From NCBI RefSeq assembly GCF_026410255.1, contig NZ_JAPMLL010000004.1, positions 159,658 to 223,657 on the forward strand: 64,000 nt of DNA, read 5' to 3'. Below the pieces are notes generated by a model. It was not told the DNA's origin and ran no database searches. It saw nothing but the letters and a program-made list of their open reading frames with translations. How positions within the stretch are numbered: the first letter of the stretch is position 1; every line of letters starts with the position of its first letter. This DNA is from Xanthomarina sp. F1114 (lineage in GTDB: Bacteria; Bacteroidota; Bacteroidia; Flavobacteriales; Flavobacteriaceae). The position numbers were made by a program, and so were the translations under genes. Positions 16,275 through 24,655 of this stretch are shown piece by piece.

Positions 16275-17981
16275 TTAATTCTTTATAATTTTTTTGTTTA
16301 GAGTTTTTCCGGTAGCTAAAGTCACTTTTAAGATATATGTACCATTAGATAAAGTTGCCACATCTACTTTGCTTTTATCTGTTTCAGAAAGAACCAATTG
16401 TCCTAATACTGAATAAATTTCAATAACAGAAACTTGCTCTTTTGAAGTTATTATTAGCTCAGATTGTGTTGGATTAGGATAAACGCCTACATCATGCAAA
16501 TCAAAATCGCTTACACCAATGGTGTCGTCCGTATAGGTTATAATTAAATACGGTTTTCCATTGGATGTTTGTTCAAGACGAGGACTTCCATAAATACCAA
16601 TTTGTTCTGTTGCATCTAAAGTATAATTTCCTTCAGGAGCAAAACTCAAAGAGAAAATTCCCGAAAATAAACTACTTTCTATATAACTTGGAGCTATGCT
16701 TGTTAAATCTAACGAGGCGTCGGTAGAAGTTACTCCTGGATTTACAGAAAAAAATGCGTCACTAGGATTTTCACCACACATATTATATAATGTTGGACCT
16801 GTTTCTTGATTTGGAATACCACTAACTATTGGTCCTACTCTTATATATTGTCCTTCTGGTTGATATAATGAGTTGAGCCCAATATAACAACCAAAAACAA
16901 CATTATCTACAGTTGAGCCATCTGGAATGGTAGATACATCAAAGGAAGCCCAAGCTCTAAAAAAGCGTCTAGTTCCGGTTTCCTGCCCGTATGCAAATCT
17001 CATCCCTGCATAAATATCGGCAGGTGCTGTTTTGTTTGCTGTTCCTTCATTGTCAATGCAACCTGTAACATAATCTCCGTTTCCGGTTGGATAAACTGTT
17101 ACTGTTGGGTCAATAAATACTGGGTAGTTTAACCCAGATACTAGCCAACTTTTTTCTACCAATGTATATATAGTATTATTACGCACTATATAGTTAGAAA
17201 AAACCTCCTTATTGTCGCTATCGTAATGTTTAGGCAAATCATATCTAAAAACAAGTTCTCCTTTTAATAGAATATTGATATTAGAAATTCCAGATTGATT
17301 TTTCTCAGGTACTAAAGTAGCACCTTCAGGAAGCTCAATGTCTTCAGCAAAAGCTAGATAATGAACATCTGGAGAAAGGTTTTCTGTAATATCGGCATGT
17401 CTTAATACATAATCCATTTTTCTCCCATCATTCAGCTGTGTGTAAATTAAATCGATTCCTGAGAATACATCGCTAAATTCAACAGTATTGTTTCTAACAT
17501 TGGCAGTAGAATGCGCCATGTTAAATTCGGAAATAGTATTGAAATTTACATCCAGCCAAACCATTCTCTTATTTAAACCTTCTTTAACAGTTCCCTCAGT
17601 ATAGGTTGTAATAATTCCTTGAGATACATCATTTGGATAATAACTGTGGAATCTGTTTTTTGTATTTTCCCAAGGGTGATTTGGAAATTTTTGGGTATTA
17701 CTAGCAATAATATTATTATCAATAGTTTGCCATTTGTTTTCAGTATTCGTGTAGTTTAAACTATTTCCAGCGGTTACAATGGCCGTTGAAGTACCATCTT
17801 CATTAATAAAATGCTTAGAAAACTGACTCCGTTTTGCTGGAATTTCTGTACCTTTTTGCGTATTTATTGCCTCGATAACTGTTTGGGCATTTGTGTTAAA
17901 GATAGCACTTATAAAAAATATGAAAACTAATAAAATAGATGGAGTTACATACTTTAGATTTGGAGTAAAGTTGTTGTTCAT
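16275..17981 (-). CDS. Type IX secreted protein with T9SS C-terminal sorting domain
   Basis: Protein of 568 residues. An N-terminal signal peptide ends at NTNAQ (about residue 33). The region 50-290 (SKHFINEDGTSTAIVTAGNSLNYTN, then NNTVEFSDVFSGIDLIYTQLNDGRKMDYVL) resembles the N-terminal module found before RHS and DNRLRE domains in large surface proteins. Residues about 320-470 look like a DNRLRE-type jelly-roll (FRAWASFDVSTIPDGSTVDNVVF). The last 70 residues are a type A sorting domain (VGVYPNPTQSELIITSKEQV, ending in NGTYILKVTLATGKTLNKKIIKN), which directs export through the outer membrane by T9SS. It is a single-gene unit with a TATGTTTG -7 box upstream. The ligand or structural role is unknown. 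Confidence 0.88.
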   Translation of the reverse strand: MNNNFTPNLKYVTPSILLVFIFFISAIFNTNAQTVIEAINTQKGTEIPAKRSQFSKHFINEDGTSTAIVTAGNSLNYTNTENKWQTIDNNIIASNTQKFPNHPWENTKNRFHSYYPNDVSQGIITTYTEGTVKEGLNKRMVWLDVNFNTISEFNMAHSTANVRNNTVEFSDVFSGIDLIYTQLNDGRKMDYVLRHADITENLSPDVHYLAFAEDIELPEGATLVPEKNQSGISNINILLKGELVFRYDLPKHYDSDNKEVFSNYIVRNNTIYTLVEKSWLVSGLNYPVFIDPTVTVYPTGNGDYVTGCIDNEGTANKTAPADIYAGMRFAYGQETGTRRFFRAWASFDVSTIPDGSTVDNVVFGCYIGLNSLYQPEGQYIRVGPIVSGIPNQETGPTLYNMCGENPSDAFFSVNPGVTSTDASLDLTSIAPSYIESSLFSGIFSLSFAPEGNYTLDATEQIGIYGSPRLEQTSNGKPYLIITYTDDTIGVSDFDLHDVGVYPNPTQSELIITSKEQVSVIEIYSVLGQLVLSETDKSKVDVATLSNGTYILKVTLATGKTLNKKIIKN

Positions 17982-18015
17982 TTACGGGGTATTTTTAGAT
18001 TTATTATTTAGGAAG

Positions 18016-18023
18016 CAAACATA
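18016..18023 (-). promoter_or_regulatory. Probable -7 box of the type IX secreted protein gene
   Basis: TATGTTTG on the minus strand fits TAnnTTTG and lies 34 bases before the start codon. No clear -33 TTG. Confidence 0.5.
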
Positions 18024-18132
18024 ATAAAAAAAGGCATGAGTTTATTCTATGAGATTACTATAAAAAAGCGGTTTAATAAAAGTTTGTCCAAATTAAAATT
18101 TGATTAAAAAGTAATACTTTTAAAAAGGTTTT

Positions 18133-19074
18133 TTATTTATTTGGTAACGGACTTATTATTTCTACGTTTTCAAATGCAATGGCACCTCTAATTATACTAG
18201 AAATAACAGTTTGAATAGCTTCAATAATCTGCATTTTCAATTCACTTTTATGATATAATAAGCTTACCTCTCTAGCTGGTGTTGGTTCGTTAAAGTGATG
18301 TAGGTTTGCTTTAGTTTTGTCGTTGAGGTCCAACGTGTGTAGATAGGGTAGTAGGGTCATTCCTAAACCTTCATTAGATAGTTTTATTAAGGTTTCAATG
18401 CTACCACTTTCTAATTGAAAATTAGTGTCTATCTGATTTTTGAAGGTTTTACATAAATTAATAACTCCATCTCTAAAACAATGGCCGTCTTCTAGAAGTA
18501 GCATATCGTCTATATCTAAATCGGATGTATTTATTTTTTGCTCAGAATATAATCTATGATGCTCAGGAATGTACCCAACAAAGGGTTCGTAATATAGTAC
18601 ACGTTCTTTTATGCTTTCAATTTCTAACGGAGTTGCCGCAATAGCAGCGTCTAGATGGCCTTCATTTAATCTGGAAATAATTTCGTCTGTGGTTAACTCT
18701 TCAATTTTAAGTTTGATTTTTGGGTATTTCCTTATAAACACCTTCAAAAACATCGGTAAAAGTGTAGGCATTATCGTAGGAATAATACCTAGTTTAAATT
18801 CGCCACCAATAAAACCTTTTTGTTGATCTACAATGTCTTGAATTCGGTTAGATTCATTGACTATATTTTTAGCCTGATTTACTATCTTTCTACCTACATC
18901 TGTTAATTCAATCGGTTTTTTGCTCCTGTCAAAAATTAAAATATCTAATTCTTCTTCTAGTTTCTGAATCTGCATGCTTAATGTGGGTTGGGTTACAAAG
19001 CATTTTTCAGCAGCTTTTGTAAAATTCTGATTTTCGGCTACTGCCAAAACATAGTTTAGTTGAGTAATGGTCAT
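18133..19074 (-). CDS. oxyR: LysR family hydrogen peroxide sensor OxyR
   Basis: Protein of 313 residues from the ATG at 19074; a TTG codon three codons upstream is less likely. The N-terminal LysR helix-turn-helix reads FTKAAEKCFVTQPTLSMQIQKLEEEL. In the sensing domain the segment LLEDGHCFRDGVINLC places Cys at residues 199 and 208, the same numbering and 9-residue spacing as the disulfide-forming pair of E. coli OxyR. This is the basis for the name. It would activate peroxide-defence genes when the pair is oxidised. The divergent neighbour is dps, a classical OxyR target, and the 106-base intergenic region has repeated AATCTAT half sites. Confidence 0.93.
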   Translation of the reverse strand: MTITQLNYVLAVAENQNFTKAAEKCFVTQPTLSMQIQKLEEELDILIFDRSKKPIELTDVGRKIVNQAKNIVNESNRIQDIVDQQKGFIGGEFKLGIIPTIMPTLLPMFLKVFIRKYPKIKLKIEELTTDEIISRLNEGHLDAAIAATPLEIESIKERVLYYEPFVGYIPEHHRLYSEQKINTSDLDIDDMLLLEDGHCFRDGVINLCKTFKNQIDTNFQLESGSIETLIKLSNEGLGMTLLPYLHTLDLNDKTKANLHHFNEPTPAREVSLLYHKSELKMQIIEAIQTVISSIIRGAIAFENVEIISPLPNK

Positions 19075-19085
19075 AAGTATCAATT

Positions 19086-19154
19086 TAGATTATAAAAATA
19101 TAAAATCTATCAATTAAATCTATGTATAAAATTGTTAATTATCTTGTAAATTTG
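19086..19154. promoter_or_regulatory. oxyR-dps intergenic control region
   Basis: TAGATT (19086-19091) and AATCTA (19104-19109) form an inverted repeat 12 bases apart, and a second AATCTAT copy (19117-19123) repeats 13 bases after the first. The dps -7 box TAAATTTG lies at 19147-19154, 26 bases before the dps start. Repeated half sites next to an OxyR gene are the expected form of an OxyR operator, but this exact motif is not proven. Confidence 0.5.
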
Positions 19155-19180
19155 AGTATATAATTAAAAAACAAGATATT

Positions 19181-19660
19181 ATGACTATTAATAGTATTGG
19201 ATTAGACCAAAATAAAACTAAAGACATTGCTAAAGATGTAAATAATCTATTAGCTAATTTTCAAATATATTATCAAAACCTAAGAGGAATCCATTGGAAC
19301 ATAAAGGGGAAACGCTTTTTCGATTTACATGTTAAGTTTGAAGAATTATATACAGATGCCAATATTAAGGTAGATGAAATTGCTGAACGTATTTTAACTT
19401 TAGGGGAAACACCTTTACATACTTTTGAAGATTATACAAAGTTGGCAAAAGTGCCGGTTGGTAAAAATATTTCTCAAGACGAAAAAGCGGTTCGTCTAAT
19501 TGTTGATTCTTTAACTGAATTATTGAAAATAGAAAGACAAATTCTAGATAAAACAGATGAGGCTAATGATGAAGGGACAAACGCCATGATGAGTGACTTT
19601 ATTTCGGAACAAGAAAAAACCGTTTGGATGATGAAAGCTTGGTTAGGAGAAACTGTGTAA
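19181..19660 (+). CDS. dps: Dps-like DNA-binding ferritin
   Basis: Protein of 159 residues, the usual length. It has the Dps ferroxidase site at the dimer interface: the first helix carries NLRGIHWNIKGKRFFDLHVKFEELYTDA with the two His, Asp and Glu ligands in the right spacing, followed by KVDEIAERILTLG. These proteins oxidise Fe2+ with peroxide inside a 12-subunit shell and protect DNA. Divergent from oxyR and probably activated by it. A terminator follows. Confidence 0.95.
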   Translation: MTINSIGLDQNKTKDIAKDVNNLLANFQIYYQNLRGIHWNIKGKRFFDLHVKFEELYTDANIKVDEIAERILTLGETPLHTFEDYTKLAKVPVGKNISQDEKAVRLIVDSLTELLKIERQILDKTDEANDEGTNAMMSDFISEQEKTVWMMKAWLGETV

Positions 19661-19683
19661 TATCCCCAAGATTAATAGCAAGT

Positions 19684-19735
19684 AAAAAGTGACCCTTTTG
19701 GATATTTTATTTATCCAAAAGGTCGCTTTTTTTTT
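19684..19735 (+). terminator. Terminator after dps
   Basis: Long stem of about 20 bp with one bulged C: AAAAAGTGACC-CTTTTGGATA against TATCCAAAAGGTCGCTTTTT, followed by T. It lies between convergent dps and the DUF2141 gene and could serve both. Confidence 0.88.
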
Positions 19736-19756
19736 ATGTAAATACATTTAGAAGTT

Positions 19757-20179
19757 TTATAATCTAACATCTAATTCTAAATCTTTATTTTCTAGATTAA
19801 ATTTGGCATCAGTAAATCTAGGTGGTCCATAAAGCATCGGGTTATTAGACATGCCATAAGATTCTAATGGCATTCCATTAATATCAAAATCCATCTTTCC
19901 GTTATCATTCTCATCATGAAACACCATAACAGCATAAGTTCCTGGTGTTATATTTTCAAAAGTTACCTGTACTTTTCCATCCACAATTTTACTTTTTTTA
20001 TTGTCAGGACCTTTGCCTTTCATAAAAGTGTTTTCAGTATGTAAGCCAATTAGCATGCTCCCATTGTCATTTACGGCATTATCAATCTTTATAGTAATAC
20101 TGTGAGTTTCTAAGCTGTCTTGAGCTTGAACAAAGGTTGTAGTAAGAATTATTGAAAAAAATAGTGCTAAAGTTTTCAT
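19757..20179 (-). CDS. DUF2141 secreted protein
   Basis: Protein of 140 residues with a cleavable signal peptide (MKTLALFFSIILTTTFVQAQ). The mature part has the DUF2141 pattern: ITIKIDNAVNDNGSMLIGLHTE, then VTFENITPGTYAVMVFHDENDNGKMDFDINGMPLESYGMSNNP and PRFTDAKFNLENKDLELDVRL. The DENDNGKMDFD loop is an EF-hand-like calcium-binding type turn. Members are periplasmic or outer-membrane-associated and of unknown role. The promoter carries the same LytTR-type double repeat as the DUF2807 gene and the LytS/LytTR operon, so it is a predicted target of that system. Confidence 0.88.
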   Translation of the reverse strand: MKTLALFFSIILTTTFVQAQDSLETHSITIKIDNAVNDNGSMLIGLHTENTFMKGKGPDNKKSKIVDGKVQVTFENITPGTYAVMVFHDENDNGKMDFDINGMPLESYGMSNNPMLYGPPRFTDAKFNLENKDLELDVRL

Positions 20180-20208
20180 GTGTTTTGTTTTAGTTGATTA
20201 ATACTGTC

Positions 20209-20279
20209 CAAAGTTGCATAAAATGCCAGCTGTAATCTAAGTAAATATGCTGAACTGTAGTTTAATACCTCTGAATTGT
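20209..20279 (-). promoter_or_regulatory. LytTR-type direct repeats and -7-like box upstream of the DUF2141 gene
   Basis: On the minus strand: ACAATTCAG (20279-20271), 12 bases, ACAGTTCAG (20258-20250), then CAACTTTG (20216-20209), and the start codon 29 bases later. The two repeats are identical to those in front of the LytS/LytTR operon at 27750-27779. Spacing between repeats (21 bp) and to the -7-like box (42 bp) is the same at all three sites. Confidence 0.78.
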
Positions 20280-20415
20280 AGCTTAAAAATTAATTCGCTT
20301 TCAGATTTCTAACATAAACCTTTTAATTGGTTTACAATTACCTTTATTTTGCCCTATTAAATACAATCGTGGATTAAACTATTCGTCCAGATAATAATTA
20401 AAAAAATAATTATAA

Positions 20416-21027
20416 ATGTTTTATAGCTTAGATATTTTAGGAACGGTAGCCTTTGCCATTTCTGGTGTTTTAGTAGCTTTAAGTAAGCGTATGGACCCTT
20501 TTGGTATCTTGATTATTGCTTTTGTTACTGCTGTAGGTGGAGGAACTTTACGCGACGTTCTAATTGGTGACACTCCGGTGAGTTGGATGAAAAACATGAC
20601 TTATACTTATGTTATTTTAGGTGCAACTATTTTTGCCGTTGTACTTAGAAATAAGATTGATTATTTAAGGAAATCTTTATTGTTATTCGATACTATTGGT
20701 ATTGGTTTATACACTGTGGTAGGTATAGAAAAAGGTGTTTCCGTTGGGTTAAACCCCATTATTTGTATTTCATTGGGTACTATGTCTGCCTGTTTTGGTG
20801 GAGTTATTCGAGATATCTTGTGTAATGAGATCCCTGTTATTTTTAGAAAAGAAATCTATGCAACTGCTTGTATTGTTGGTGGATTTTCATATTTTTTATT
20901 TAAGAAACTTCCTATAGAAGTTGATCTTGCTTTTGTTTTGGCAGGACTAATAGTTATTATAATAAGACTTTTAGCCGTTCGTTTTAAAATTAGCTTACCA
21001 AGTTTATATAAAAACGAATTAGACTAG
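20416..21027 (+). CDS. Trimeric intracellular cation (TRIC) channel family protein
   Basis: Protein of 203 residues with seven predicted membrane helices and the two-fold repeat of the YicG/TRIC family. The first repeat has DILGTVAFAISGVLVALSKRMDPFGILIIAFVTAVGGGTLRDVLIG; the second DTIGIGLYTVVGIEKG and SACFGGVIRDILCNEIP. The GGGTLRDVL and GGVIRDIL motifs are diagnostic and line the pore in prokaryotic TRIC structures. Inner membrane; allows passage of monovalent cations. It lies alone, divergent from the DUF2141 gene. Confidence 0.93.
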   Translation: MFYSLDILGTVAFAISGVLVALSKRMDPFGILIIAFVTAVGGGTLRDVLIGDTPVSWMKNMTYTYVILGATIFAVVLRNKIDYLRKSLLLFDTIGIGLYTVVGIEKGVSVGLNPIICISLGTMSACFGGVIRDILCNEIPVIFRKEIYATACIVGGFSYFLFKKLPIEVDLAFVLAGLIVIIIRLLAVRFKISLPSLYKNELD

Positions 21028-21057
21028 AAGTTTAAATTAAACTGCTTCATTAAAAAA

Positions 21058-21774
21058 CTAATCAAGTATTTCTACCTTCTCTATATAGATATTGCTTAGA
21101 GGCCAGTCTGCGTCATCTGTTTCTTGTTTTGCAATCTTATCTATTACTTCCATGCCACGAATTACTTTCCCAAAAATGGTGTAATCTCCATCTAAATGAT
21201 GGGCACCACCTTCTTGTTGAACAATAAAAAACTCAAATGGTGAAGCCAATTTGTAAGGATTTTCAATATCGCTACTTGGCATACTTATAACGCCTCTATC
21301 ATGCTTAAAACCTCTTTTGGTATCTGTGGGCAAAAGGTACCTTCCAATATTATTTCGCTTTTTTGAAACCTCAGGATTATCGGAGTTTCCTCCTTGGACA
21401 ATAAAATTATCTATCACTCTATAAAATTGCGTTCCATCAAAATAACCTTTTTTTGTTAAGTAAATAAAATTGGCTCTATGAAATTTGGTCTCATTAAACA
21501 GGAGTATATCGATAGTTCCAAAACTAGTTGTTATTCGCACTTTGTTTTCAGGATTTTCTTTTTCATATTGAAGAAAGAACTCCATGGCATTTTCGTCTGT
21601 AAGAGTTATGGTATCTTGAGTTTTAACTTCTACTGTTGCTTTATCTTTTAAAATACTGTCTTTTTTTATTTTTTTAGAGGTTTCTTTTAAAGTGGCATTC
21701 TTATCTTTATTAGATTGCTTATCTTCACAATTCAATAAAATAACACTAAATAGCACGAGAAAAATATATTTCAT
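21058..21774 (-). CDS. Cyclophilin-type peptidyl-prolyl isomerase, lipoprotein
   Basis: Protein of 238 residues. A lipoprotein signal ends at VILLNC (Cys16), then a lysine-rich linker, then the cyclophilin domain from about residue 75: ITTSFGTIDILLFNE, the catalytic FYRVIDNFIVQGGNS with the active Arg, ISMPSSDIENPYKLASPFEFFIVQQ, and YTIFGKVIRGMEVIDKI. It would speed proline isomerisation in exported proteins. Convergent with the TRIC gene and divergent from the Nudix gene. Confidence 0.93.
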   Translation of the reverse strand: MKYIFLVLFSVILLNCEDKQSNKDKNATLKETSKKIKKDSILKDKATVEVKTQDTITLTDENAMEFFLQYEKENPENKVRITTSFGTIDILLFNETKFHRANFIYLTKKGYFDGTQFYRVIDNFIVQGGNSDNPEVSKKRNNIGRYLLPTDTKRGFKHDRGVISMPSSDIENPYKLASPFEFFIVQQEGGAHHLDGDYTIFGKVIRGMEVIDKIAKQETDDADWPLSNIYIEKVEILD

Positions 21775-21846
21775 AAATAAATTTGAATGGTTTTAAAACA
21801 TCAGGTTTATTAATATTTGCTTAAGGTCTATATATAAATAATAACC

Positions 21847-22488
21847 ATGGAATTTGATAAGTTTTGTAAGCTAATTTCAAAAATAGAAAATATCCCACTT
21901 CCAGCCGAGCCTTCTCAGTTAAAAATGTCTCCTCCTTTTAGGGAAGCCTTACAAGAGAAACAAAAACATTTGATTAAAAAGGCTAAGAAGGCTGGGGTTA
22001 TGGCCTTGTTTTATCCTAATAATATCCAAGAAACTTATTTGGTTCTAATTTTAAGAAAAACTTATAAAGGGGTACATTCGGCGCAAGTTGGTTTTCCAGG
22101 AGGAAAATTAGAACTGTCAGATAGTTCCATAAAAGCAGCTGCTGTAAGAGAAACTTTTGAAGAAGTTGGTGTACCAACACAAAATATAGAGGTTTTAAGA
22201 GAATTGACACAAGTTTACATTCCGCCTAGTAACTATTTTGTACAACCCTTTATTGGTATTTCAAAACAGACGCCACATTTTGTAAAACAAGAAGATGAAG
22301 TGGAAGACATTTTGGAAATTACTTTAACCGAATTCATTAACGACGCTAACGTTGTTACTAAAACAGTTTCAACATCTTATAATATGGATGTTGTGGTTCC
22401 TGCATTTCAATTAAATGGTCATGTGGTCTGGGGGGCTACAGCCATGATGCTGAGTGAAATAAAAGACTTGTTAAAACAAGTCTTGTAA
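21847..22488 (+). CDS. CoA pyrophosphatase, Nudix family
   Basis: Protein of 213 residues. Residues about 76-105 hold the CoA-type Nudix box: HSAQVGFPGGKLELSDSSIKAAAVRETFEEVGV, including the catalytic RETFEEVG. The QVGFPGG lead-in is typical of the group that cleaves CoA and derivatives to phosphopantetheine and adenosine diphosphate. Soluble. A perfect 8-bp hairpin (AAGACTTG/CAAGTCTT, 22463-22484) lies over the end of the gene and overlaps the start of the promoter of the following acyltransferase gene. Confidence 0.87.
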   Translation: MEFDKFCKLISKIENIPLPAEPSQLKMSPPFREALQEKQKHLIKKAKKAGVMALFYPNNIQETYLVLILRKTYKGVHSAQVGFPGGKLELSDSSIKAAAVRETFEEVGVPTQNIEVLRELTQVYIPPSNYFVQPFIGISKQTPHFVKQEDEVEDILEITLTEFINDANVVTKTVSTSYNMDVVVPAFQLNGHVVWGATAMMLSEIKDLLKQVL

Positions 22489-22510
22489 AAGTTCTGTTTT
22501 ATTACCTTTG
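22483..22510 (+). promoter_or_regulatory. Promoter of the PlsC-like gene
   Basis: TTG (22483-22485), 17 bases, then TACCTTTG (22503-22510), which fits TAnnTTTG; the start codon follows 26 bases later. The TTG overlaps the end of the Nudix gene. Confidence 0.6.
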
Positions 22511-22536
22511 TAATTGCTAACAATGAAACTAATTTT

Positions 22537-23352
22537 ATGGGATTGTTTAAAAGAAACCCTTTCGGACATATACTTTTTATAAAAAAATGGGTGATTAGAA
22601 TTATCGGTTCTTTATCCCATAGACGCTTTAGAGGGTTTAATGAACTTCAAATTGAAGGCTCTGAAATTATTAAAGGTTTACCTGATAAGAATGTTCTTTT
22701 TATATCCAATCATCAAACGTACTTTGCCGATGTGGTTGCCATGTTCCATGTATTTAATGCTAGTTTAAGCAACCGTGAAGACAATATAAAAAACATTGGG
22801 TATTTATGGAACCCCAAACTTAACATCTATTATGTAGCGGCAAAAGAGACCATGAAATCTGGTTTGCTACCTAAAATATTGGCATATGCCGGATCTATAA
22901 GTATTGAGCGTACTTGGAGAGCTAAAGGCGAAGATGTGAATAGACAGGTTAAAATGAGTGATATTTCAAATATTAAAATGGCCTTAGAAGATGGTTGGGT
23001 AATTACTTTTCCTCAAGGAACCACAACTCCTTTTAAGCCTATTAGAAAAGGAACGGCCCATATAATAAAACAGTATAAACCTATTGTTGTACCTATTGTA
23101 ATTGATGGGTTTAGACGCTCTTTTGATAAAAAAGGTTTGCGTGTTAAAAAGAAAAATATCTTGCAATCTTTTGAAGTTAAAGAACCTTTAGAAATTGATT
23201 ACGAAAATGAAAGTATTGCGGATATTGTAGAGAAAATAGAGTATGCTATAGAACAGCATCCTTCTTTCTTAAAAGTAATTCCTAGAGAAGTATTAGAAGA
23301 GAAAGAAGAGCTAAATAAACAGAGAAAATGGCGACTAGAAGATGATTATTAA
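22537..23352 (+). CDS. 1-acyl-sn-glycerol-3-phosphate acyltransferase-like (PlsC family)
   Basis: Protein of 271 residues. The acyltransferase motif I appears as NHQTYFAD (H-x4-D form, about residues 59-66) and motif III as FPQGTTTPF where the usual form is FPEGTR; so the acidic residue of motif III is Gln and the Arg is Thr, a variant seen in some Bacteroidota members. A positively charged, tryptophan-containing front end likely binds the membrane. Expected reaction: acyl transfer to a lysophospholipid or related acceptor. Possibly not the main PlsC of the cell given the altered motif III. Confidence 0.82.
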   Translation: MGLFKRNPFGHILFIKKWVIRIIGSLSHRRFRGFNELQIEGSEIIKGLPDKNVLFISNHQTYFADVVAMFHVFNASLSNREDNIKNIGYLWNPKLNIYYVAAKETMKSGLLPKILAYAGSISIERTWRAKGEDVNRQVKMSDISNIKMALEDGWVITFPQGTTTPFKPIRKGTAHIIKQYKPIVVPIVIDGFRRSFDKKGLRVKKKNILQSFEVKEPLEIDYENESIADIVEKIEYAIEQHPSFLKVIPREVLEEKEELNKQRKWRLEDDY

Positions 23353-23383
23353 TCTTAATAACCATCTTTTTTTAAATTGCTTA

Positions 23384-24028
23384 TTAAACCTCCAACCTTC
23401 TTAGTTCTCTGTAGTTCTTGTTTAAGCGTTTTAATAAAATTCCATAAATTAGGTAGTAAAAACCTAAAATAAAGGCAATAAATATTGCTAGAGCTACAGC
23501 GGTTATTAAAATAATTAGAGCATAGAATTTTAATGCTTCCCCGTTTGCAGATGCTTTGTCCAAAAGAGAAATCATTTCTTTATCTCTGTTAAACTGGATA
23601 CCCAACACAATAAAAGTAGATATGGCTAAATATATTAAGTTAAAGCCAACATACTGTTTTACCGTACGTCTAGTTTTTAGAATGTTTTCCATTAATATTT
23701 TAGCATTATCTGTGGCAGAAATTGTTTTGTAATTTTTATAAAATCTATAGAAAAAATAAACCAAAATAAGGTAGCCTAAAACTATAAATGGAGTCATTAT
23801 TTTATCCGCATGATAGGTTTCAAAACGTTTATTGAAATCAGCATCTTTTAATGCAAACGATATAAACAACCAAAAAATAAATTCTAAAAGACTGATTATA
23901 AAAATCCATTTGACTATGGAAGAAGATTTCTTCAAAATCATGTTATAAATCTCTTTGTAAGAAAGTTGTGGATATTTAGTATCTTCATCTTTCTTCCAGT
24001 CTCTTTTTAATAATTCTAATTCATCCAT
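23384..24028 (-). CDS. Membrane protein paired with ECF sigma factor
   Basis: Protein of 214 residues. The first 37 residues are cytoplasmic and charged (MDELELLKRDWKKDEDTKYPQLSYKEIYNMILKKSS), followed by four membrane segments (about residues 38-60, 76-97, 122-143 and 160-185). It starts 4 bases after the sigma factor stop codon, so the two genes are co-translated. Such a position is normally held by the anti-sigma factor; the cytoplasmic N-terminal tail could bind sigma, but no zinc-binding or FecR-like motif is seen. I infer a regulatory partner and do not assign a named family. Confidence 0.78.
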   Translation of the reverse strand: MDELELLKRDWKKDEDTKYPQLSYKEIYNMILKKSSSIVKWIFIISLLEFIFWLFISFALKDADFNKRFETYHADKIMTPFIVLGYLILVYFFYRFYKNYKTISATDNAKILMENILKTRRTVKQYVGFNLIYLAISTFIVLGIQFNRDKEMISLLDKASANGEALKFYALIILITAVALAIFIAFILGFYYLIYGILLKRLNKNYRELRRLEV

Positions 24029-24032
24029 AGGG

Positions 24033-24527
24033 TTACGGATTTAAAATGGTTCTTAACTTTGTTTTCACTCTATTCATTTTTACCCTTGCATTAACTTCAG
24101 TTATACCAAGTGTTTCACTTATTTCTTTATAGTTTTTGTCTTCCAAATAAAGAAAGACAAGTGCTTTTTCAATATCGTTTAACTGATGTACGGCTTTATA
24201 TAGAAGCTTTAGTTGTTCTTCTTCTGTATCGTCGTATGGTTCAGATTTTATTTTGTATTGAAATGCACTAAAATCTTCAGTAGTAATCGAGCGTTTACGT
24301 TTTCTGTAAAGTGTAATGGCCGTATTTAGCCCTACGCGATACATCCACGTGCTAAACTTCGAGTCTCCTCTAAATTTAGGATAAGCTTTCCAAAGTTGTA
24401 TGGTAATTTCTTGGAATAAATCGTTGTGGGCTTCTTGGTTATTTGTATAAATTCTACAAACCTTATGCACAATATTTTGATTCTTCTCTAATTTTTCAAC
24501 AAAGCTATGTTCTAACTCTTTTTTCAA
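24033..24527 (-). CDS. ECF-type RNA polymerase sigma-70 factor
   Basis: Protein of 164 residues. Region 2 is seen in AHNDLFQEITIQLWKAYPKFRGDSKFSTWMYRVGLNTAI, which includes the core-binding helix and the -10 recognition helix, and region 4 in LEDKNYKEISETLGITEVNARVKMNRVKTKLR with its helix-turn-helix. Short linker between them as in all ECF factors. It is the first gene of a two-gene unit with the membrane protein at 23384 and runs divergently from the NADH dehydrogenase gene. Target promoters unknown. Confidence 0.93.
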   Translation of the reverse strand: MKKELEHSFVEKLEKNQNIVHKVCRIYTNNQEAHNDLFQEITIQLWKAYPKFRGDSKFSTWMYRVGLNTAITLYRKRKRSITTEDFSAFQYKIKSEPYDDTEEEQLKLLYKAVHQLNDIEKALVFLYLEDKNYKEISETLGITEVNARVKMNRVKTKLRTILNP

Positions 24528-24624
24528 ACTGATGGTTTAGTTACTCTATAAGTAGTTGTTTGTTTCATTTAGTTACAATTAAGTGAAAGATTATTTAAAA
24601 ATAGTCATTAAGGCTTGTTTATTG

Positions 24625-24632
24625 TATCTTTG
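24625..24632 (+). promoter_or_regulatory. Probable -7 box of the type II NADH dehydrogenase gene
   Basis: TATCTTTG fits TAnnTTTG and lies 23 bases before the start codon. No clear -33 element at the usual distance. Confidence 0.55.
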
Positions 24633-24655
24633 TTTTAGATTTTTTCTACAACTTT

